DNA of 8,773 nt. Origin: Paludibacter sp. (lineage in GTDB: Bacteria > Bacteroidota > Bacteroidia > Bacteroidales > Paludibacteraceae). The notes under the pieces were generated by a model. That model saw nothing but the letters and a program-made list of their open reading frames with translations, ran no database searches and was not told where the DNA came from. The DNA lies in NCBI GenBank assembly GCA_024709185.1, contig JANJXE010000231.1, positions 1 through 8,773 on the forward strand. The letters run 5' to 3'. The position numbers and the translations under genes are program-made. Of the stretch, positions 1 through 4,366 are shown one piece after another. Every line of letters begins with the position of its first letter. The stretch's first letter is position 1.

Positions 1-359
1 GATGTAAGCGAAGATTTATACGTTAATAATACCGGATTATAGAAAGCGTAGGCCGGTATTTCGCCTGCTGGATACGTATAGTTGGTGCCACTTATAGTTC
101 CTTCAGTGCCGGTATAGGGATTAATTGTTTGAACCAATGACATGTTGAGTGTTGCCAGGTTTTTCAAATTATCGCGCATAAATGCAAAATCCCGTGCATC
201 GATTTTTCCTTTCAGGGTCAGACTGGTAATGGTGCTCTGCTCTTGTGCTGATATGTACGTGAACAAGGTTCCGGGTTGAACAGGTTCGACAGTTTTGGTT
301 ACCTGAGCTGAAACCTGTACGGCTATCAGAATGCCAACAAACAGTGCTGTGATTTTCAT
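1..359 (-). CDS. BspA-like leucine-rich-repeat secreted protein, N-terminal part (partial)
   Basis: Reading leftwards from an ATG at 359, an open frame of 119 codons runs off the window edge. It starts MKITALFVGILIAVQVSAQV, a clear Sec signal peptide (hydrophobic residues 4-16, likely cleavage after VSA at residue 18), so the product is exported. Residues about 45-82 (ITSLTLKGKIDARDFAFMRD and on to LATLNMS) match the lead-in seen in Bacteroidota BspA-like proteins. The segment EIPAYAFYN near residue 105 carries the I-P-x-x-A-F signature of LRR_5 repeats. These proteins are usually surface-exposed or secreted through the type IX system and act in adhesion or binding; the C-terminal part that would show a sorting domain is outside the window. 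The start lies 19 bases after the stop of the LytTR regulator gene with no promoter visible between them, so the two are probably co-transcribed. The ligand is unknown. Confidence 0.8.
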   Translation of the reverse strand, partial: MKITALFVGILIAVQVSAQVTKTVEPVQPGTLFTYISAQEQSTITSLTLKGKIDARDFAFMRDNLKNLATLNMSLVQTINPYTGTEGTISGTNYTYPAGEIPAYAFYNPVLLTYKSSLT

Positions 360-378
360 TGGATAATAAAATTGAAGG

Positions 379-1272
379 TTACTTTACGAATTTACTTCCC
401 AGGTATTCCTGAAAACTTTCTTTGTATTGTTCCCCGATAGGAATACTCTTTTTATGTTCAATGTGTATTTTGTTCTTTTCTACTGCTTTAATTTTTTCCA
501 GATTTACAATAAAGGATCGCTGCACACGTAAAAATTTACTTTTTGGTAGTTCATCCTCCATTTTTTTAAGTCGCATAAAAGTCATAATCATCTCTCCGGT
601 AGTGAGATAAATTTTTACATATTCATTGGCGCTCTCCACAAAAAGGATATCGTCGAGCATAATCTTTACGACTTTGTAATCCGATTTAACCAGAATGTAG
701 CCAGGTTCATTAGCAGAGTTTCCTTTTAGCTTAGATTCTATTTCCTTCCGTGTCTTTTCTTCCTGAATCCAGTAAAAAATGGTTTTATATGCGGCAGTAC
801 TGCCAGCTACCAGAAACATAATCAGTAAGTGCATCCAATACGATGATTTTCCGTCATTTTCAAATCGTTGATTTGATTTAAACCCCTCCGGAGCCGGCAT
901 TTCTTTCGAAAATTCCAACGGAAGTCCTCTATTCATGGATGGCATTGCCACGGTTAGAGGTCGTTTTAGCTGACTGGAAAGATTCGTCTCGATACAGGTT
1001 AGCAGCGGTAACAGTACACTAATCATGAAAATATAATGAATGTATTTCTTACTGTAAAGTAATCGCGGTATAAGGAAATAGATGTTAAGGATAAACACGA
1101 CGAACAAACCTGCCAGAAACAACCACGATCGAAAAATTAACTCCCATTGTAGTTGGTCGTTCTGTTGGTACACTAACAAAGGGCTTATAAATATTACAAT
1201 CCAAACTACCAAAAAACTGAAAGCTTCGATAACTTCGAATCGTGAAAATGTGTGTTTGAAATTGTTTATCAT
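379..1272 (-). CDS. Membrane-anchored LytTR-family transcriptional regulator (with the LRR gene)
   Basis: This 297-residue protein has an N-terminal membrane part with about four hydrophobic segments (residues about 17-36, 49-70, 77-95 and 147-168). A polar loop at about 99-146 probably lies outside the membrane between segments 3 and 4. A short charged linker (QEEKTRKEIESKLK, 170-183) leads to a C-terminal LytTR DNA-binding domain (about 192-295). Its hallmarks are DDILFVESANEYVKIY (207-222) and FLRVQRSFIVNLEKI (247-261). No response-regulator receiver domain is present, so this is a one-component membrane sensor that binds DNA directly. Segment 2 and the linker resemble LytS-type sensor kinases, but no histidine-kinase domain follows. 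The ATG at 1272 lies about 12 bases beyond the start point predicted from the promoter at 1291-1321. The gene is followed at 19 bases by a leucine-rich-repeat protein gene, its likely target or partner. The signal sensed is unknown. Confidence 0.9.
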   Translation of the reverse strand: MINNFKHTFSRFEVIEAFSFLVVWIVIFISPLLVYQQNDQLQWELIFRSWLFLAGLFVVFILNIYFLIPRLLYSKKYIHYIFMISVLLPLLTCIETNLSSQLKRPLTVAMPSMNRGLPLEFSKEMPAPEGFKSNQRFENDGKSSYWMHLLIMFLVAGSTAAYKTIFYWIQEEKTRKEIESKLKGNSANEPGYILVKSDYKVVKIMLDDILFVESANEYVKIYLTTGEMIMTFMRLKKMEDELPKSKFLRVQRSFIVNLEKIKAVEKNKIHIEHKKSIPIGEQYKESFQEYLGSKFVK

Positions 1273-1290
1273 GCTATAAAACTTGCACTA

Positions 1291-1321
1291 CAAAAATAAA
1301 CCAGTTTTAGTAAAGCATCAA
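1291..1321 (-). promoter_or_regulatory. Bacteroidota-type promoter of the LytTR/LRR operon
   Basis: On the minus strand a -33 element TTGA (1321-1318) is followed by exactly 19 bases and then TATTTTTG (1298-1291). The latter fits the TAnnTTTG -7 consensus of the Bacteroidota primary sigma factor. Transcription would start near 1285, giving a very short leader before the ATG at 1272. The 10-bp direct repeat at 1328-1358 ends six bases upstream of the -33 element. Confidence 0.7.
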
Positions 1322-1327
1322 GTTTAA

Positions 1328-1358
1328 TCAGTGAAAAAGAGTTTTTTTTCAGTGAAAA
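1328..1358 (-). repeat. Perfect 10-bp direct repeat, period 21: candidate LytTR operator
   Basis: TCAGTGAAAA occurs at 1328-1337 and again at 1349-1358 (plus-strand reading; TTTTCACTGA in the direction of transcription). The offset is exactly 21 bases, two turns of the helix. LytTR domains typically bind pairs of 9-bp direct repeats separated by 12-13 bp, that is 21-22 bp apart. The pair ends six bases upstream of the -33 element of the regulator at 379-1272. The distal copy covers the last two codons and stop codon of the patatin gene. Binding by this regulator is inferred, not shown. Confidence 0.5.
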
Positions 1359-2113
1359 CCTTTCTCTTTCAACTCGTGAAGGGCAGAATTGTAACCGAGT
1401 TGGTAAATTTCGTCGGCTTTTTCGGTTTCAAATAAATCGTAGTCGTAAATGTGATCGGGTTCGATTAGAATATCGCACAAAGCTTTATCGCTAATGATAT
1501 TCGATCGAAACATAAAATGATAGGTACGGATGGCCACATCCATGATTTTCATTTTGTAGGCAGGAGCTGTCAGTGGACTGGCGTTGACTCCGATAACCAG
1601 GTCGCAATCTTCACGAATCGTAGATACCGGGAAATTCTTCATGATACCACCATCCACATAGTGCTGGTTTTTGATCTTTTTCGGGACAAAAAGTACCGGA
1701 ATACTACTGGAGGCAATAACTGGTTTAAGCAGATTTCCCTCGTCAAACACTTCCGATTTCCCTTCGTCAAAATTGGTGGCAACAACACGCAATGGAATAT
1801 TTAACTCTTCGAATGTTTTAGCTTTTAGTAGTTTGCCCAGATAACGTTCGAAAGTGTTTAGATGGAAAAATCCTCCTTCAGGAACGAGAATCTTGGTCAT
1901 TTTCAGGAAACTCACGTGCTTAAAGGCTTCCAGAATTTCCTGCGGCTTATATCCATCGGCATACATTGCTCCCACTATAGCGCCGGCACTTACGCCCGAG
2001 ATTAGTTCAGGGCGGATGTTCAGCTCTTCCATGGCCTGTAAAGCTCCGGCATGGCATAATCCGCGGATTCCTCCGCCACTAAGTGCTAATCCGATTTTGT
2101 ATTTCTTTGCCAT
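1349..2113 (-). CDS. Patatin-like phospholipase family protein
   Basis: A 254-residue protein with all the landmarks of a patatin-type Ser-Asp dyad lipid hydrolase. The oxyanion-hole glycine loop GGGIRG is at residues 13-18. The nucleophile elbow GVSAGA (40-45) places the catalytic serine at 42. The motif DGG (154-156) places the catalytic aspartate at 154. It matches the compact single-domain bacterial patatins (RssA/YchK-like, about 250-300 residues). It has no signal peptide or outer-membrane barrel, so a cytoplasmic or inner-membrane-face enzyme acting on phospholipid or acyl chains is likely. The substrate cannot be read from sequence. It starts only 11 bases after the stop of a membrane LytTR regulator gene and has no promoter of its own, so the two form an operon. 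Its last codons lie within the repeat proposed as operator of the next regulator. An AT-rich stretch follows the stop, but there is no convincing terminator. Confidence 0.9.
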   Translation of the reverse strand: MAKKYKIGLALSGGGIRGLCHAGALQAMEELNIRPELISGVSAGAIVGAMYADGYKPQEILEAFKHVSFLKMTKILVPEGGFFHLNTFERYLGKLLKAKTFEELNIPLRVVATNFDEGKSEVFDEGNLLKPVIASSSIPVLFVPKKIKNQHYVDGGIMKNFPVSTIREDCDLVIGVNASPLTAPAYKMKIMDVAIRTYHFMFRSNIISDKALCDILIEPDHIYDYDLFETEKADEIYQLGYNSALHELKEKGFH

Positions 2114-2124
2114 ACACTTTTCGT

Positions 2125-2988
2125 TTAAACAGAATAAAGTGAAAACTTTTTCATCACAGACTCGTAATACGTTCTCGAGACCGGAATATCGGCCAACTGA
2201 GGTACGTCCAGTTCCATGAAAAAACCTTCTTTCGTTTTTTTGAGTACTTTAACCCGGTCGAGGTTGATAATGTACGATCGATGACAACGTGCCAGTGGCG
2301 TTTCACCAATCAGATTCTGCTCAAACCACTTCAGTGAATTTCGAATCGGGTAGCGTGCTATGCGTTCTTTGTTTATATAATGAATAGTAGCGTAATTATC
2401 TGCCGATTCTATATAAACCAGGTGGTCGAAGTCGATTGTAATTTTTATTTCACCTTTTTCATCGGGGAATGCAATTCTTTTCTTGCGGGATGTGTCGGGA
2501 ACTAACCGGCTTTCCTGTTGTTGTTCAAGCAACTTTGTTTTTTCTTTCCATGAGAAATATAAAAATGAAATGCTGTAGGGAAGCAAAAGTACCAAACTTG
2601 TATTCACAATTGCTTTTTTCAGGATTTCCATAAAATCGCGATTGGCACTTCCTTCGGGAACATATTTCGAAAAAAGAGCATAGAAAAGTGACATAGCAAA
2701 AATTTCAGTTAAGATCCATGCGCTGTAATTCAGCATGGTGATAGTATGTTTTTGCGCAGCCTGATGCATAATGACACGGCTGATTACAACCACAAGCATA
2801 CCTGTCAGAATAATCAGGCTCGAAAAAAAGAAATAAGTAAACTCTGTAATATTCGGATACCAGTTGCGCGAACCAAAGGGTTGAAATAAATTAATGAACA
2901 GCAGTGCAAAGATTGCCGTAAACACTATCATGTGAATGGTATTGTCCTTTTCAAGCAGATAGGAGGGAACTGTTTTTTCGGTTGGCAT
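2125..2988 (-). CDS. Membrane-anchored LytTR-family transcriptional regulator (with the patatin gene)
   Basis: Read from the ATG at 2988, this is a 287-residue protein with four hydrophobic segments (about 18-36, 50-72, 88-106 and 126-146). The first contains LFINLFQPFG, a stretch I recognise from four-helix Bacteroidota LytTR proteins. A basic linker with a Gln/Glu run (EKTKLLEQQQ) leads to a LytTR DNA-binding domain (about 172-285) with HLVYIESADNYATIHY (189-204) and ARCHRSYIINLDRVKV (233-248). No receiver domain is present, so it is a one-component regulator like its neighbour at 379-1272, though the membrane parts differ. The frame opens further upstream at a TTG (3015), but that TTG is part of the -7 promoter element, so the ATG nine codons later is the real start. 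The gene leads an operon with the patatin gene 11 bases downstream. The signal is unknown; membrane lipid state or envelope stress is a guess based on the phospholipase partner. Confidence 0.9.
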   Translation of the reverse strand: MPTEKTVPSYLLEKDNTIHMIVFTAIFALLFINLFQPFGSRNWYPNITEFTYFFFSSLIILTGMLVVVISRVIMHQAAQKHTITMLNYSAWILTEIFAMSLFYALFSKYVPEGSANRDFMEILKKAIVNTSLVLLLPYSISFLYFSWKEKTKLLEQQQESRLVPDTSRKKRIAFPDEKGEIKITIDFDHLVYIESADNYATIHYINKERIARYPIRNSLKWFEQNLIGETPLARCHRSYIINLDRVKVLKKTKEGFFMELDVPQLADIPVSRTYYESVMKKFSLYSV

Positions 2989-3010
2989 TGCTATTTTGTA
3001 TTTATAGTTC

Positions 3011-3042
3011 TGCAAAGTTAATCTAATATACCGGTCTTTGCA
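3011..3042. repeat. 7-bp inverted repeat spanning the LytTR/patatin promoter
   Basis: TGCAAAG (3011-3017) and its exact reverse complement CTTTGCA (3036-3042) are separated by 18 bases. They cover the -7 and -33 elements of the minus-strand promoter. It could be an operator or DNA symmetry for a dimeric regulator. It may equally come from the promoter elements themselves, since CTTTGCA is common at Bacteroidota start sites. Confidence 0.35.
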
Positions 3043-3043
3043 A
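3013..3043 (-). promoter_or_regulatory. Bacteroidota-type promoter of the LytTR/patatin operon
   Basis: On the minus strand TTGC (3043-3040) is followed by 19 bases and TAACTTTG (3020-3013), an exact TAnnTTTG -7 match with optimal spacing. Transcription would start near 3006, giving a leader of about 18 bases before the ATG at 2988. It has the same spacing as the promoter at 1291-1321. Because it covers the in-frame TTG at 3015, it settles the start of the regulator gene. Confidence 0.75.
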
Positions 3044-3057
3044 TAGTTTACATTTTG

Positions 3058-3095
3058 TCACCTTTAATTCACCCCGTTATGTCAATTTTCACCCC
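3058..3095. repeat. TTCACCCC direct repeats upstream of the LytTR/patatin promoter: candidate operator
   Basis: TTCACCCC occurs at 3068-3075 and 3088-3095, offset 20 bases. A shorter copy, TCACC, is at 3058-3062, 11 bases (one helical turn) before the matching bases of the first full copy. The full copies lie 24 and 44 bases upstream of the -33 element of the minus-strand promoter, within the divergent region between the regulator and the alpha/beta hydrolase gene. The spacing of about two turns suggests a LytTR site. The half-site sequence differs from the repeat at 1328-1358 apart from a shared TTCAC core, and it reads in the opposite orientation relative to its promoter. Confidence 0.4.
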
Positions 3096-3139
3096 TGATA
3101 CCGCAATTTGTCCCTTGGCAACTATCTGTAAAGCAAGTG

Positions 3140-3171
3140 TTTTATGTATCTTGAGAGTTGCGCTTTATTTG
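3140..3171 (+). promoter_or_regulatory. Possible weak promoter of the alpha/beta hydrolase gene
   Basis: TTTATTTG (3164-3171) matches the TAnnTTTG -7 element with one mismatch. It is preceded about 20 bases upstream by a poor -33 candidate (TTTT, 3140-3143). The predicted start, near 3178, would leave only about 10 bases before the ATG at 3188. Nothing better is visible in the 199-base divergent region, so some other sigma factor or an activator could be involved. Confidence 0.3.
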
Positions 3172-3187
3172 CTGTCAAATTTACATT

Positions 3188-4303
3188 ATGAACTATACCG
3201 AACGTTATTTTCAGTTAGCAGCTCAACTCGATACCAAAGGTCATTTTCGACTCGGACAGTCAGGTGTAAAGGTAAGCAGTTTTCCATTTACAAGTAACTT
3301 CATTAGTTACCGGGGTGGTGAAGGGTGCAGTTTGGTTGCCAACGATTCTATTGCCGAAAATACTGAATTTTCCTATCCTGTTTTTTATATGGAAGATAGT
3401 CCGGTTCATAGTGATGTGATTTTGCTTTTACACGGTCTGAACGAACGTAGTTGGAACAAATATTTTACCTGGGCTGAATACCTCTGTCAGCATACAGGCA
3501 AGGCAGTGGTATTGTTTCCCATAGCGTACCACATAAACCGTTCGCCTTCGTCGTGGTCGGATCCGCGAATGTTATCTGGTTTGTTGGCACATCGAAAACA
3601 GCTTACCGGACTAGATCGCTCCCTTAGTTTTGCTAACCTTGCGTTGAGTGAACGACTCAGCGAACATCCAATCCGTTTTTTTACTTCCGGCCGTCAAAGC
3701 TATCAGGATATCATTCAGCTGGTTACTCAGATTACAGATGGAAGACATCCGTTATTTGCCGGCAAACCAAAAGTTGATGTTTTTGCATATTCTATAGGTG
3801 CTTTTCTGGCGCAACTGCTTTTCATGACTGAACCCTTGTTTTCCCGGTCCCGCTTGTTTCTCCTTTGCGGTGGAAGTATCTTTAGTGCGATGTATGGTTG
3901 TTCGCGAAGCATTATGGATTTAACCAGTTACAAACGTCTTTATTCGTATTTTATGAATGATTTCTCAGTGGAAGAAGCAGGTAAAATGGTCGGCGATCGA
4001 TTGGCCAATGCGTTTTACAGCATGATAGCTCCTCATTACCTTACGGATTACCGAACGCAAGTGTTTCAGAATATGAAAACCCGTTTTCAGGGCGTTGCCT
4101 TTGCGCACGATAAAGTGATTCCCTATCAGGGAGTTGAGGAAGCACTGGGGAAAGAGTTGGCTCAAAGCAGGTTTACCGTACTCGACCCAGATTATCCTTA
4201 CTCCCACGAAAATCCGTTTCCCGTTTCAGGAGTTGATTCCCGTGAAGTTGATGCAGCATTTTTAAAAATCTTTAATATAGCATCCCGTTTTCTTGCACGC
4301 TGA
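3188..4303 (+). CDS. Alpha/beta hydrolase fold protein, probably DUF6051 family
   Basis: Read from the ATG at 3188, this is a 371-residue protein without signal peptide or membrane segments, hence probably cytoplasmic. It shows the parts of an alpha/beta hydrolase in order: strand plus oxyanion loop VILLLHGLNE (77-86), nucleophile elbow VFAYSIGAFLA (198-208) with Ser202, AFAHDKVIPYQG (304-315) with a likely catalytic Asp308, and YPYSHENPFP (336-345) with a likely catalytic His340. The elbow is A-x-S-x-G rather than the usual G-x-S-x-G. The length and the HGLNERSW motif recall the DUF6051 family of Bacteroidota; this assignment is from memory. The substrate is unknown, but an ester or acyl substrate is plausible. 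The frame also opens upstream at a TTG (3158), which overlaps the putative promoter, so the ATG is preferred. It is divergent from the regulator/patatin operon and 63 bases upstream of the metalloprotease gene. Confidence 0.75.
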   Translation: MNYTERYFQLAAQLDTKGHFRLGQSGVKVSSFPFTSNFISYRGGEGCSLVANDSIAENTEFSYPVFYMEDSPVHSDVILLLHGLNERSWNKYFTWAEYLCQHTGKAVVLFPIAYHINRSPSSWSDPRMLSGLLAHRKQLTGLDRSLSFANLALSERLSEHPIRFFTSGRQSYQDIIQLVTQITDGRHPLFAGKPKVDVFAYSIGAFLAQLLFMTEPLFSRSRLFLLCGGSIFSAMYGCSRSIMDLTSYKRLYSYFMNDFSVEEAGKMVGDRLANAFYSMIAPHYLTDYRTQVFQNMKTRFQGVAFAHDKVIPYQGVEEALGKELAQSRFTVLDPDYPYSHENPFPVSGVDSREVDAAFLKIFNIASRFLAR

Positions 4304-4320
4304 TATTTTAACTATCTTTG
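4288..4320 (+). promoter_or_regulatory. Promoter of the metalloprotease gene
   Basis: TATCTTTG (4313-4320), followed by CAG, is a perfect Bacteroidota -7 element. The -33 part is imperfect: TTTT at 4288-4291 has 21-base spacing, while TTGC at 4293-4296 has only 16. Transcription would start near 4327, giving a leader of about 40 bases before the ATG at 4367. The promoter begins inside the last codons of the hydrolase gene. Confidence 0.6.
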
Positions 4321-4366
4321 CAGCTTTGTGTTTTCAATCGATAGTTATATTAAATCTATTCAGGAA

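Noticed and set aside
1331..1350. AT hairpin (GAAAAA/TTTTTC) after the patatin stop as a terminator
   Set aside because: The stem is short and AT-only. The sequence is better explained by the direct repeat and upstream promoter region.
1854..2219. 121-codon open frame on the plus strand opposite the patatin gene
   Set aside because: It is antisense to a gene with intact catalytic motifs, shows no recognisable motif, and runs across the gene boundary.
2331..2340. TCAGTGAATT, similar to the 10-bp repeat (also TCAGTGAATA at 7198-7207)
   Set aside because: Single imperfect copies inside coding sequence without a phased partner or a promoter nearby; likely chance.
2989..3015. TTG start at 3015 for the LytTR regulator (nine extra residues)
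   Set aside because: The TTG lies inside the TAACTTTG -7 promoter element, so it would not be within the transcript; the ATG at 2988 is used.
3158..3187. TTG start at 3158 for the alpha/beta hydrolase
   Set aside because: It gives an unlikely extension, overlaps the possible promoter, and an ATG follows at 3188.
4328..4366. GTG start at 4328 for the metalloprotease
   Set aside because: It sits at the predicted transcription start and would put 13 residues in front of a normal signal peptide.
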